64,000 nt of DNA from Halobacteriovorax sp. GTDB lineage: Bacteria > Bdellovibrionota > Bacteriovoracia > Bacteriovoracales > Bacteriovoracaceae. Location of the stretch: assembly GCA_002720865.1 (NCBI GenBank), contig PBIO01000014.1, positions 929,793 through 993,792 of the forward strand, in the 5' to 3' direction. Numbering within the stretch: the stretch's first letter is position 1; the number at the start of each line of letters is the position of its first letter. Below the pieces are notes generated by a model. It was not told where the DNA came from and searched no databases. It saw only the letters and a list, made by a program, of their open reading frames with translations. The position numbers were made by a program, and so were the translations under genes. Below, piece by piece: positions 23,645-32,067 of the stretch.

Positions 23645-24532
23645 ATGCTAATATACGATTCGAACTTCTCCGATAATAGAGGAGTGAGTGATTGTAGAAA
23701 AATAGGTTTCTTAACCTTTCTGTTATTTAATTTAGTCTCCTGTGAAGACCCTTCACTGGGGCAGGGTAGTATTAGGAAAGACTATGGAGAAAATAATGAA
23801 GCTCGCCCAGCTTTCATAAACAGGTTAAATCATTCTCCAAGTCCCTTGTTGAGAAGTAGTGCTTCGAGGGAATTGAATGAGATGATGTCAGGACCGACAA
23901 GTGGGCTTCTGTGTGGAAGCTATTCTTCCCATCATTTAGATATTGGTCCAGATGTTAATATTGATATGACCGATGAACAACGTGCTTTCCTAGAGAGTGA
24001 ATTGGGCCCTCCTCCTCCTTCTGGAGGAGCTGTAAATAAGGAAATCCCTGATTCACATAACGGAACAAGTGATGCAGCTAAGTTTGGCTACTATCGATAT
24101 AAAGACGGAGATAGAAGAGTTTTTGGTACCGAGAGAACAATATGGAGAATTAGAGCAGCCGGTAAAGTTTTGGCACAAAAGGGACTAGTAATGGGGATTG
24201 GTGATATCTCCCAGCGTGGCGGCGGGAAAATTGCTCCTCATAGTTCTCATAGGGAAGGAAGAGATGTCGACTTAAGGCTTTTGGGCTCCAATGGAAAGGC
24301 TACTCCTTGTACTGTAGATAACCCGTCTTGCTTTTCAGTAGAAAATACTTTTCAAATGTTAAAAGCTTTCGTTGATATTGACCCTAGTAAAGTTAAACTC
24401 ATGTACATTAATAGCAAGGCCCTAAGAGATAAAATTAATACTTATTATAAAAAATTAACTGGTACTTCTCAGAATATCTCTAAATACATGACTGGTCATA
24501 ACGCCCATATACACTTAAGTTGGAAAAAATAA
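23645..24532 (+). CDS. mepA: MepA-like murein endopeptidase lipoprotein
   Basis: 295 residues. A hydrophobic leader with lipobox LVSC (about 29-32) is followed by an M74-type domain. The LAS metallopeptidase motifs are visible: HSSHREGRDVDLR (about 201-213) and GHNAHIHL (about 285-292), whose His and Asp bind zinc. Homologues cut D-Ala-meso-DAP cross-links in murein. The start is uncertain: ATG 23645 has no clear site and a GTG at 23684 is an alternative. It overlaps the next gene (TAATG). The pair seems inserted between a cytochrome gene and its former partner oxidase. Confidence 0.82.
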   Translation: MLIYDSNFSDNRGVSDCRKIGFLTFLLFNLVSCEDPSLGQGSIRKDYGENNEARPAFINRLNHSPSPLLRSSASRELNEMMSGPTSGLLCGSYSSHHLDIGPDVNIDMTDEQRAFLESELGPPPPSGGAVNKEIPDSHNGTSDAAKFGYYRYKDGDRRVFGTERTIWRIRAAGKVLAQKGLVMGIGDISQRGGGKIAPHSSHREGRDVDLRLLGSNGKATPCTVDNPSCFSVENTFQMLKAFVDIDPSKVKLMYINSKALRDKINTYYKKLTGTSQNISKYMTGHNAHIHLSWKK

Positions 24533-25068
24533 TGAAACCTGTTTTTGTTACGCTATTCTTGTTAATAACTATAAACGCTTCTTTAGCTGAAGATTGCAAA
24601 ATTGATGATAGTAATGCTTACTTTGAAGACTTAGTTGGTGAACCTTATGGGGATCCAGGTTCGGGTCAATATAAAGTTATCTTTGAAAAAATATTAACTT
24701 TTTCCCCCGATCCACCACTTGAAGCTTCTCTTGTTTTCCCATTTAAGGGAAACTGTTCAGGTCTTATTTTTCATAAAGTCGAGGTATTTGGAGCTATAGG
24801 GCCAGATTCATTTCCAAAAGGATATAATAAAGACAACCTGGAAAAAAAATATCTAACTTGGCAAAAGAAGCCTCTTTCTTTTGAAAAAAAGCATCTAATC
24901 CTGAGGAGTAACCTCGCAATATTAAAGACATTTAAAATTTTGAATATGATGAAAAAAGCTCCTGAAGGAAAACATATATGGAAGTTCAAGTTTGTGGTGA
25001 GATATCAAGAAACGGATGGGGTAACTAAGGTATATAAGAAAATTATAGATTCTCATCTAATACATTAG
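24532..25068 (+). CDS. Secreted protein of unknown function
   Basis: 178 residues, ATG 24532 overlapping the mepA stop (TAATG), so its translation depends on mepA. The signal peptide ends at SLAED. The mature chain is mixed alpha/beta with two cysteines and a long Lys-rich middle (LEKKYLTWQKKPLSFEKKHLIL). No family is recognised. It probably works with the murein endopeptidase, for example as a partner or inhibitor, which is inferred only from coupling. Confidence 0.65.
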   Translation: MKPVFVTLFLLITINASLAEDCKIDDSNAYFEDLVGEPYGDPGSGQYKVIFEKILTFSPDPPLEASLVFPFKGNCSGLIFHKVEVFGAIGPDSFPKGYNKDNLEKKYLTWQKKPLSFEKKHLILRSNLAILKTFKILNMMKKAPEGKHIWKFKFVVRYQETDGVTKVYKKIIDSHLIH

Positions 25069-25074
25069 TCATAT

Positions 25075-25300
25075 GTATTAAAATCGTTAGGATCATTCTC
25101 TGGTAAAATTTAGCATATTTGTTAACCTTAAATTTAAGTTTTCCCTTCTCTCTAGAACAAGAGATGCGGGTACTTATAAGGATTAATATTCCTAAAACCT
25201 AACTTAACATTAACTACCTGTTTATTCATAATGCTTTAAGCTTAATACCTCCCCTGCGAGCTATGTAAAAAATAATAGTTTATGAAATTAATACATGCAC
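25075..25300 (-). pseudogene. Relic of the monohaem lipoprotein gene and its promoter
   Basis: On the reverse strand this stretch repeats, in degenerate form, the 5' half and promoter of the gene at 22869-23405. AGGATCATTCTC (25090) equals an internal part of that gene, followed after a deletion by CCTTAAATTTAAGTTTTCCCTTCTCTC, which matches the first codons. Beyond the lost start, AATACCTCCCCTGCGAGCTATGTAAAAAATAATAG matches the CsoR-box region with the box ruined. The gene-free stretch 25069-25372 holds this and a weak box at 25340. Confidence 0.7.
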
Positions 25301-25339
25301 TTATCTAAAGGCTTGCTTAAATGCTGTGTTGTGGCATAT

Positions 25340-25356
25340 ATACCCCCTGTACGTAT
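25340..25356. promoter_or_regulatory. Weak CsoR-type site before second oxidase
   Basis: ATACCCCCTGTACGTAT has the left arm and outer GTAT of the 17-base CsoR-type boxes but lacks the G-run of the right arm. It lies 16 bases before the start of the multicopper oxidase-csoR operon. It could allow looser repression of csoR itself. Confidence 0.4.
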
Positions 25357-25372
25357 CTTATTGGAGCAGTTT

Positions 25373-27622
25373 ATGAAGAATCTTATTCTACTAATGACCC
25401 TTTTTAGTTCTCTTGCCTTTGGAGGGGAACGAAAATATGAGCTTAACGTCGAGCACGTCACAAAAAATATAACAGGGGTGGATGTAACCCACGCGCTGGC
25501 GATAAATGGCAGCATCCCTGCCCCAACACTAAGATTCAAGGTTGGTGATACGGCAGTAATAAAAGTTGTCAATAAAACTACCGAACCTACGACGCTTCAC
25601 TGGCATGGGCTTCTTCTACCTTGGGATCAAGATGGTCCTTCATTTTCAAATACAAAACTGATTCTACCAGGAACTTCTCATACCTTTAAATTTCCCATTA
25701 TTCACTCAGGAACTTTTTGGTATCACTCACATACTGAACTTCAAGAGCAGCGAGGATTGTATGGTGCCATCGTAATTGAAGATGAAAAAGAAATCGCTAA
25801 GGTTGATCATGACCTGGTTTTTCTAATGAGTGATTGGACTAATGAAAGGCCGATGCAGGTGTTAAAGAACCTAAAAAAAGATGGTGATTATTACGCCTTG
25901 AAAAAGAAATTTCTACCTTCAGTATTAGGTGCGATTAGAGCTGGAGTGGTTTGGGATTATATCAAAGCTGAATGGACTCGAATGGGACCTATGGATCTAA
26001 GTGATGTTGGATACGATGCTTTTTTAATTAATGGAAAGCAAAAAGAGATGCTTAAAAATATTAAGCATGGAGAAAAAGTTCGCTTAAGAGTTATCAATGC
26101 CTCGGCCTCAACGTATTTCTATTTTAATATTGGAAATCTAAGAAACTTTAAAGTTATTACTAAAGATGGCATTGAGGTTATGCCAGTTGAAGTAAATGAG
26201 CTTAGAGTGGCCATCGCAGAGACCTATGACATTGTTTTTACAATGCCACATGAAATGAAAACCTTTGAAATTAAAGCGACAGCTCAGGATATTACAGGAT
26301 CAGCTAGCTGGATGGTTGGAAATGGTCCAATGGAACATGTTCCAATGAAAATGAAGCCAAGTCCTTACGGGATGGGAGATATGGATCATGGCGGTGGAGG
26401 TCATGGAGACCATGATGATGGTGGAGATGATGGTGGAGGCCACGGGGACCACGATGATGGTGGGGACAATGGTGATGAAGATGATGATTTTGATAACGAC
26501 GATTTTGGAGATGAAGATGAGTCTGATGGTGGACATGATAACCATTTGATTGGAAAAAAAGAGGTTGAGTCTCAGATGGAAGATGATCTCATGTTTGCTG
26601 AGATGGAAGAAGGTAATGGAATGCCAATGCCTCCCATGAAAAAAACGAAGCGATTAACTTACGATATGCTAATGGCAAAAAAGATAACTGCTTTTGATCC
26701 AGAGCTTCCTACAAGAGAAATAACTTTAGAGTTATCTGGAGATATGGATCGTTATACTTGGCATATTAATGGAAAACCTTTTTCGGAAGAAAAGTATATT
26801 ATGATCAAGTACGGAGAGGTCGTAAAAATTAAATTTGTAAATAAAACGATGATGCATCACCCGATGCACTTACATGGACACTTCTTTCGAGTGATTAATA
26901 AGATGGGAAAAAAGTCTCCTCTTATGCACACTGTAGACGTCGCTCCTATGCAAACCGTGGATATTGAGTTTTATGCAAATGAGCCAGGAATTTGGTTTCT
27001 TCATTGTCACAACCTTTATCATATGAAGATGGGAATGGCGCGATTGGTAAAGTATGAAGGATTTGAAAGACCCGACGATTTAATTCAGCAAGAAATGGAG
27101 TGGGGACCAAGATTAACTCACGATAATGATGCCTTTGGTAGAGGTGAGGTTTTTCTTGGCTCTAATAATGTTGAAGTTAATCTTGGAATAAATGCTGGAC
27201 GTTATGAAGTAGAACTTAATATCGAGATTGATGAATATGACATAGATAACCTTGAAGCCGATCTACTATTTAAAAGATACTTTAGTCGCTTTTTAGCGGG
27301 CGTCATTGGTGCTGAGTATGATGAAAATAGTATTTATGGACTTCTCGGGGTTCAATACATGCTACCTCTTAATGTCGAAATGCTGGGGTATGTAAGAACT
27401 GATGGAAAAGTTATAGTAAAACTTAGAAAAGAAATACCGTTGACTTCTAGATTGGCCCTTGAGCTTGAGCCTACTATCGAATATCTGAGTAACGAAATAG
27501 AATTTGGTATGGAAGCAGGGTTAAATTATGTTATAAATGAGCGATGGGAAGCTGGCATTACTTATGGGTACGATGAGCAAGAGGGACACCGAGTTGGCTT
27601 TGGAATTAGATTTAAATTTTAA
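25373..27622 (+). CDS. CopA-type multicopper oxidase fused to an outer-membrane barrel (copy 2)
   Basis: 749 residues from ATG 25373, after TTGGAGCAG; the longer frame from 25295 crosses the promoter. The signal peptide ends at LAFGG. Copper-ligand blocks are HWHG (about 77), WYHSHTE (about 115), HHPMHLHGHFF (about 496) and HCHNLYHMKMGM (about 544). The insert between domains 2 and 3 is Gly/His/Asp-rich (about 335-390) and includes DDDFDNDDF, shared with the cytochrome at 22869. From about 600 the chain alternates as a barrel with periodic charged turns and ends GHRVGFGIRFKF, an aromatic C-terminus as in outer-membrane proteins. csoR follows after 9 bases. Confidence 0.88.
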   Translation: MKNLILLMTLFSSLAFGGERKYELNVEHVTKNITGVDVTHALAINGSIPAPTLRFKVGDTAVIKVVNKTTEPTTLHWHGLLLPWDQDGPSFSNTKLILPGTSHTFKFPIIHSGTFWYHSHTELQEQRGLYGAIVIEDEKEIAKVDHDLVFLMSDWTNERPMQVLKNLKKDGDYYALKKKFLPSVLGAIRAGVVWDYIKAEWTRMGPMDLSDVGYDAFLINGKQKEMLKNIKHGEKVRLRVINASASTYFYFNIGNLRNFKVITKDGIEVMPVEVNELRVAIAETYDIVFTMPHEMKTFEIKATAQDITGSASWMVGNGPMEHVPMKMKPSPYGMGDMDHGGGGHGDHDDGGDDGGGHGDHDDGGDNGDEDDDFDNDDFGDEDESDGGHDNHLIGKKEVESQMEDDLMFAEMEEGNGMPMPPMKKTKRLTYDMLMAKKITAFDPELPTREITLELSGDMDRYTWHINGKPFSEEKYIMIKYGEVVKIKFVNKTMMHHPMHLHGHFFRVINKMGKKSPLMHTVDVAPMQTVDIEFYANEPGIWFLHCHNLYHMKMGMARLVKYEGFERPDDLIQQEMEWGPRLTHDNDAFGRGEVFLGSNNVEVNLGINAGRYEVELNIEIDEYDIDNLEADLLFKRYFSRFLAGVIGAEYDENSIYGLLGVQYMLPLNVEMLGYVRTDGKVIVKLRKEIPLTSRLALELEPTIEYLSNEIEFGMEAGLNYVINERWEAGITYGYDEQEGHRVGFGIRFKF

Positions 27623-27631
27623 GGGAATGAT

Positions 27632-27916
27632 ATGAGTAAAAAAGGTGCCGATCATAAAGCGAACTTAACCAGAGTCAATCGTGTTGAGGGTCAGGTTCGT
27701 GGTATTGGTAAAATGATTGAAGAGGAAAAATACTGCATTGATATTTTGACTCAAATTAAGGCAGTAAGGAGTGCGCTAAAGTCTCTAGAGTTAGAGGTTT
27801 TAGAGTCACATCTAAACTGCTGCCTCAAAAACGCAGTTGAGTCTGGCTCAAAAGAAGATATGAATGAAAAAATTGAAGAAATTCTTACTGTAGTAAAAAG
27901 AGTAAGTAAGTCTTAA
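27632..27916 (+). CDS. csoR: CsoR-family Cu(I)-responsive repressor
   Basis: 94 residues, all helical. The family opening NLTRVNRVEGQVRGIGKMIEE is followed by YCIDILTQIKAVRSALKSL, and ESHLNCC gives the C-H-C ligand set (Cys near 36, His near 61, Cys near 65) of Cu(I) sensors; RcnR or FrmR types differ in the first ligand or N-terminal residues. Apo-CsoR binds G/C-tract palindromes and leaves DNA when it binds Cu(I). The window has seven strong such sites, so this protein probably controls the 23-52 kb copper genes. Co-transcribed with the oxidase. Confidence 0.9.
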   Translation: MSKKGADHKANLTRVNRVEGQVRGIGKMIEEEKYCIDILTQIKAVRSALKSLELEVLESHLNCCLKNAVESGSKEDMNEKIEEILTVVKRVSKS

Positions 27917-27918
27917 GC

Positions 27919-27943
27919 TATTCACAAAGTGAACTTTTTATTT
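27919..27943 (+). terminator. Terminator after csoR
   Basis: TTCAC and GTGAA (27921-27933) form a 5-base stem with a 3-base loop, followed by CTTTTTATTT. It lies directly after the csoR stop and before the converging small gene at 27984. Confidence 0.6.
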
Positions 27944-27983
27944 AAAGAACAAAGCTTAGACCTAGTATACTTATACTTAAGTG

Positions 27984-28196
27984 CTACTTTGAAATAGTAG
28001 TGGAATTTATTATTGGTCCCTCAATCACAATGTTGCTTTTAGCCTTCTCGGCTGCTGCTCTTGCTAAAGGACATAGTGTTTTCCCTTCTCCAGGAACTGA
28101 TAAATTTTCTCCATATGAGCTTTCCATACTATCAGCTGCAAAACTAAAGTTTACTGTGATGACAAACAGTATTGAAACTAGAACTAACTTTTTCAT
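27984..28196 (-). CDS. Small secreted peptide
   Basis: 70 residues from ATG 28196, which follows CTGAGGAGTATATT on the reverse strand; the longer frame to 28238 lacks a site. The signal peptide ends at SFAAD. The mature 48 residues contain one Cys (KTLCPLARAAAEKAKSN), which could bind metal or form a dimer. No family is recognised. The start region shares the 28197-28448 gap with the divergent cytochrome-barrel gene, where a CsoR-type box lies. Confidence 0.6.
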   Translation of the reverse strand: MKKLVLVSILFVITVNFSFAADSMESSYGENLSVPGEGKTLCPLARAAAEKAKSNIVIEGPIINSTTISK

Positions 28197-28354
28197 AATA
28201 TACTCCTCAGTTTGTTTATATACTTTTATATAGAGCAAGACTTATGCCAGTTCTTAGGGCTAATTCAACGTTTATTCAGATAGTTATATCTGTTGCATTG
28301 TAAAAATTACTTAAGTGTACAAATAGTTTACACTTTTTTAGTCTATTTACAGAC

Positions 28355-28371
28355 ATACCCCCTTGGGGTAT
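28355..28371. promoter_or_regulatory. CsoR-type operator 2
   Basis: ATACCCCCTTGGGGTAT is a near-perfect 17-base box, 77 bases before the monohaem-barrel gene at 28449 and 158 bases before the reverse-strand peptide gene. Confidence 0.82.
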
Positions 28372-28448
28372 AGGTGGGTTGTGAGTTTACTCATATTTTA
28401 GGCACGCAAAACGTTTTTTTATAATTTTTTACCCATGATAAAACTAGA

Positions 28449-29603
28449 ATGAAGAAATTTCTTTTTATAATATTCCTAGTATTGATGATACCTTCTGAAA
28501 ATGCTTGGAGTTATCCTAATTTTATAGGGTACGGATATTCATCATGTATGACCTGCCATTATAACCCTTACGGCAATGGTCCGTTGACTGATTACGGGCG
28601 TGCCTTATCGGCGACAACTATTTCAGACCGTCTTATTCACAGTAAAAGTAAGAGCGAGGAAGAGTTGGCTGAAAAAAGCAACTTTCTATACATGAAAGCT
28701 TTCAATAGTAGAGTTCGACCATCGGTAGATTACAGAGGTTTAAGACTAATTAGAGATCTAAAGAAAGATAATCCAAAATATGAAACGATTCATATGCAAG
28801 CAGATTTTAACACTGTTATACGCTTTGACGGAACGGATAAATATATTGCTTCTATTTCATTTGGTTATGCACCTACACCCAAATCACAAAAGGGTAAGGA
28901 CGTTGGGAACTACCGTTCAAGAGAGCACTATATAGGAATAAGGCCAAATAATAAAATTGGATTTTACTTGGGGATGATGGACAAAGTGTTTGGTATTCGG
29001 GTTCCTGATCATATTGCTTTTAGTCGCTCTATAACTGGCTTAGCTCAGAATGATCAAGCACATGGTGCCTTAATTCATTTTATGAATGAAGATTTTGAAT
29101 TAGGGCTTCACTCTTTCTTGGGGAACTTAGATCAAGAGAGTGACCTTAGACAGGCCGGAGGTTCGACTAAGTTAGAGTATACTTTTTCAACAAAATTAAA
29201 GCCAGGGATCTCATTACTTTGGTCTCGATCTGATCATACTGAATTATTTATGAAATCACTTCATGTTAAAATGGGATTCTCGAAGGGGTCTAGCCTTTTA
29301 TTTGAGGTGGGGTCTAAAACTCAATTGATCGAATCGACTAAAAAGAGTACCGATTCAGGATATGGGCTAATTCAAAATCATATTTTACTGAGAAGAGGAT
29401 TATTTTCTCTTGTTACCTTTGAGTACTTTCGTCCGGACTTTGAAAAAGATGCAAATACCTTGAGATTAGGGCCGGGAATTCAATATTTTCCTTTTCAAGG
29501 AGTGGAAGTTCGCTTTGACCTGTACAATACCAAAAATTACAGTAGCAGCTCTGCTACAAAGGATAATTGGGATATGGGGGGACAGTTACACTTATGGTTT
29601 TAG
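28449..29603 (+). CDS. Outer-membrane barrel with N-terminal c-type haem site
   Basis: 384 residues. The signal peptide ends near AWSYP. SSCMTCHYNPYGNG (about 31-44) is one CxxCH haem site with a short family-typical surrounding. The remaining 300 residues are a beta-barrel: alternating strands such as KLEYTFSTKLKPGISLLWSRS and a C-terminal QLHLWF. A haem held just inside an outer-membrane barrel suggests electron transfer across or at the outer membrane, inferred. It follows CsoR-type box 2. The next gene overlaps its end by about 10 bases. Confidence 0.78.
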   Translation: MKKFLFIIFLVLMIPSENAWSYPNFIGYGYSSCMTCHYNPYGNGPLTDYGRALSATTISDRLIHSKSKSEEELAEKSNFLYMKAFNSRVRPSVDYRGLRLIRDLKKDNPKYETIHMQADFNTVIRFDGTDKYIASISFGYAPTPKSQKGKDVGNYRSREHYIGIRPNNKIGFYLGMMDKVFGIRVPDHIAFSRSITGLAQNDQAHGALIHFMNEDFELGLHSFLGNLDQESDLRQAGGSTKLEYTFSTKLKPGISLLWSRSDHTELFMKSLHVKMGFSKGSSLLFEVGSKTQLIESTKKSTDSGYGLIQNHILLRRGLFSLVTFEYFRPDFEKDANTLRLGPGIQYFPFQGVEVRFDLYNTKNYSSSSATKDNWDMGGQLHLWF

Positions 29604-30472
29604 GAAAATATTATGGAAAATTCTTACTCACCCTTTTTGTTAGCGGAAATCTCATATTCGGATATAGCGAAGCATCTGAGTTATTGAAATCAATAAAAAT
29701 AATAGATGATGAAATAAAAGGTAAATTCTCTAGTTATGAAAAACTTTTAGAACAAGATACGTTACCAGTAAAAATACAGATTTTACTTTATAAAAAGATA
29801 AAGAGTTTGATAGTCCAAGTTAAAGAAAAATCATATATTGGTGAAAATGATAAGAAAATTGCTAAATTGATTATAGATAAAGCAGAGGATTTTGAATTAG
29901 AAGATTACGATTTCGATGAGGTTTCAGAAGAGATGCTTCTTTCACTTAATGAAATTGAAAAAATACAATTTAAACTAAACTACTTTGCTTCGGTTCACTT
30001 TATAACATGGAACTATCTCTTAAGCATGGTTGACTCTCAAGGAAGGCAGGCGGGTCTTTATTCTAAAGAAAAAGGGCCATGTATAGGAGGTGGATTAAAT
30101 TATTCTAATCATTATTGGGGTGTATCACTATCAGGATGCTACGCCTATATGGCAGCAACTGTAGGGGAGGACTCCACTTCCATAAAATATAGTCAAGATA
30201 ATGTATCAGTAGATGCGGTAGTATTTAAATTTCCTATTTTTTGGAAGCCTCAGGATGACATATCAATTGGAGTTGCACCCCTTATTATCTACCATCGAGG
30301 GGATTATACAGCACCTGTTGGAGGTCAAATAATGGATGAAAATGATATTTCTGTTGGGTATGTCGTTAGAGGTACTTGGAGATTATCTAATGTAGAGCTT
30401 GATGTAGGCTTAGGTGATGTAAAAGAATATAAATCAGGCCTATGGGAACTTGGTCTGAGCTATTCTTTTTAG
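29594..30472 (+). CDS. Probable outer-membrane beta-barrel protein
   Basis: 292 residues if started at ATG 29594, within the end of the previous gene; an in-frame start at 29567 is possible. A signal-like segment (FLLTLFVSGNLIFGYSEA) is followed by a helical, Lys/Glu-rich part (about 30-130) and then a barrel-like C-terminal half (GGGLNYSNHYWGVSLSGCYAY) ending ELGLSYSF. No family is recognised. Coupling with the haem-barrel protein suggests a joint role. Confidence 0.65.
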   Translation: MVLGKYYGKFLLTLFVSGNLIFGYSEASELLKSIKIIDDEIKGKFSSYEKLLEQDTLPVKIQILLYKKIKSLIVQVKEKSYIGENDKKIAKLIIDKAEDFELEDYDFDEVSEEMLLSLNEIEKIQFKLNYFASVHFITWNYLLSMVDSQGRQAGLYSKEKGPCIGGGLNYSNHYWGVSLSGCYAYMAATVGEDSTSIKYSQDNVSVDAVVFKFPIFWKPQDDISIGVAPLIIYHRGDYTAPVGGQIMDENDISVGYVVRGTWRLSNVELDVGLGDVKEYKSGLWELGLSYSF

Positions 30473-30843
30473 ATATTATCAATCCAGTTTGTAATCAAAT
30501 CAAATTCGGCTTCAGAGATTTGTGGTTTGTCTTTAGGCATATTTCCTCCAATATTTTTTAATCTGATTACAAGAGAAGAGGAATAAGAATCATTTGGCTC
30601 AATTTGCCCAGAACTGATCCAACCTTGGTCTGTTTTGTTTGAGTTCCAGTCGTTGTGATAACCTGTATGGCATGACATACAATTTTCTTTTAACACTATG
30701 TAAGCTTGATATAGCCTTTCTCCTTTAGGGGTAGATCTGTCAATTCCTATGTTTTCAGAAAATGCCCTGTCAAATGTGTTAGAGTTATCAGACTGAATAC
30801 AAGAGCTAGCTACTAGTAAATATAAAAGAATTGCGAATCTCAT
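30469..30843 (-). CDS. Monohaem c-type lipoprotein
   Basis: 124 residues. A lipobox (VASSC, about 11-15) precedes a small cytochrome domain. ENCMSCHTGYH (about 53-63) is the haem site and NMPKDKPQISEAEFDLITNWI provides Met and the final helix. It resembles the cytochrome at 22869 but has no acidic tail. Its ATG overlaps the stop of the YceI-type gene (ATGA), so the two are coupled. Its 3' end overlaps the converging barrel gene by four bases. Confidence 0.78.
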   Translation of the reverse strand: MRFAILLYLLVASSCIQSDNSNTFDRAFSENIGIDRSTPKGERLYQAYIVLKENCMSCHTGYHNDWNSNKTDQGWISSGQIEPNDSYSSSLVIRLKNIGGNMPKDKPQISEAEFDLITNWIDNI

Positions 30844-31349
30844 TTTTCAAATTTTAAAGGGAGAGTAATCGAAATATCAACTAGCTTTTTAACACCAACC
30901 CCCATGTAGCTAATTCCTTTTACATCAAACTTAGTTAAATCTAATTTAAAAGATGCCTTAGCATATTTTTTAGATAAAATTTTATACTTGAAAGGAGACT
31001 CTTGTGTTTTTCCTAAAACTTTGAATAACCCCTTGCCGGTTTGGTTCTTACCAGTAGCGCTCACAAGAAGAAGCATCCCTCTAGGGTTTTTTTCTATTCC
31101 GAGCTTCTTTTTTAAATGTTGGTCTCTTAATTCTATACCTGTTACTAAGGATTTTATGGGCACACGTATGTTTTTAGCAACTATCGAGCCGTTCTTCATT
31201 ACTAAAACCTTTCCTTTGATCTTTGAAGAGGAGGCAGTGAATGACCCTGCAGGGGAAAGGGATATTCCGATATCAATTTTCTTCTTAGGCTGGGAAGCAC
31301 TTATTGATGTAGCTGCCAGTATCGTCAAAATTAAAAAGTAAACCTTCAT
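30840..31349 (-). CDS. YceI-like periplasmic protein
   Basis: 169 residues from ATG 31349, after CTAGGAGGATAT on the reverse strand. The signal peptide ends at SISAS. The mature protein shows the YceI pattern (SFTASSSKIKGKVLVMKNGSI, FDVKGISYMGVGVKKLVDISITLPLKF). It is coupled with a monohaem lipoprotein, which fits YceI proteins of the type that carry quinones for cytochromes. A CsoR-type box lies 30 bases before the start. Confidence 0.8.
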   Translation of the reverse strand: MKVYFLILTILAATSISASQPKKKIDIGISLSPAGSFTASSSKIKGKVLVMKNGSIVAKNIRVPIKSLVTGIELRDQHLKKKLGIEKNPRGMLLLVSATGKNQTGKGLFKVLGKTQESPFKYKILSKKYAKASFKLDLTKFDVKGISYMGVGVKKLVDISITLPLKFEK

Positions 31350-31378
31350 ATATCCTCCTAGGCAGTTTAACAACTAGC

Positions 31379-31395
31379 ATACCCTATGGGGGTAT
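31379..31395. promoter_or_regulatory. CsoR-type operator 3
   Basis: ATACCCTATGGGGGTAT, 30 bases before the YceI-cytochrome pair on the reverse strand. The following 190 bases to box 4 show no other feature. Confidence 0.8.
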
Positions 31396-31588
31396 GCAAG
31401 GGGGCTTGTTAGTATTACATGCCTTTAGCATACAAATTTATTTATCTGAATTGTTTAGACTCATACAGCTGTTAACTATTAATCAAAAGAGGGGTGGTTG
31501 TTCCTAACTGGCTGATTCTACATATATTCTTTGTAAGTTAGGCTTTTTATTTTGCAAATAAATTCTAGTTAATGATTTATGTCATGTT

Positions 31589-31605
31589 GTACCCTTGGGG
31601 GGTAT
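31589..31605. promoter_or_regulatory. CsoR-type operator 4
   Basis: GTACCCTTGGGGGGTAT, 31 bases before the Met-rich/ATPase operon. With box 3 it makes the divergent region 31350-31635 a two-sided CsoR control point. Confidence 0.78.
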
Positions 31606-31635
31606 GGTATCGTCTATCAAACTAAAGGAGATTTT

Positions 31636-32046
31636 ATGATCAAATTAATAAAAGTATTTACAGTATTAACGCTACTAACACTTTCTTATCAATCTTTTTC
31701 ATCAGACAAGAAACACTCAAATATGGCGAAAATGTCAGGGCATATGTCAAAAATGATGAAAACTATGAAGATGATGAAAAAAGAAAAAAATCCGAAGAAA
31801 AAACAACTACTCATGGAAAAGCATATGAAGCAGATGAAGACCCATATGGGAATGATGAAAAATATGATGGGAAAAATGAAAGGAATGATGAAAGAGCATA
31901 AGGGCATGGAAATGATGGAAAACATGGAAGGCATGATGGGAAATATGCAAAACATGATGGGTAAGAATATGGCCATGTGTACGGGGAATACTATGAATAA
32001 AAAAGTTAAGGCTAAGCAAGAGGATCACTCTTCGCATAATCACTAA
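31636..32046 (+). CDS. Met-rich secreted protein (copper sponge type)
   Basis: 136 residues from ATG 31636 (site AAAGGAG); the frame from 31579 crosses the operator. After the signal peptide the chain is mainly Met, Lys and Gly with MMKNMMGKMKGMM-like repeats and one Cys near the end (AMCTGN), and ends in HSSHNH. It is similar in build to the protein at 1739. It precedes the copper ATPase by 21 bases, so it may receive Cu(I) in the periplasm. Confidence 0.8.
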   Translation: MIKLIKVFTVLTLLTLSYQSFSSDKKHSNMAKMSGHMSKMMKTMKMMKKEKNPKKKQLLMEKHMKQMKTHMGMMKNMMGKMKGMMKEHKGMEMMENMEGMMGNMQNMMGKNMAMCTGNTMNKKVKAKQEDHSSHNH

Positions 32047-32067
32047 TAATTTTTAAGTAGGGAATAT

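Noticed and set aside
31807-32043. His-rich reverse-strand protein
   Set aside because: Its His codons (CAT) are the complement of ATG codons of the Met-rich gene.
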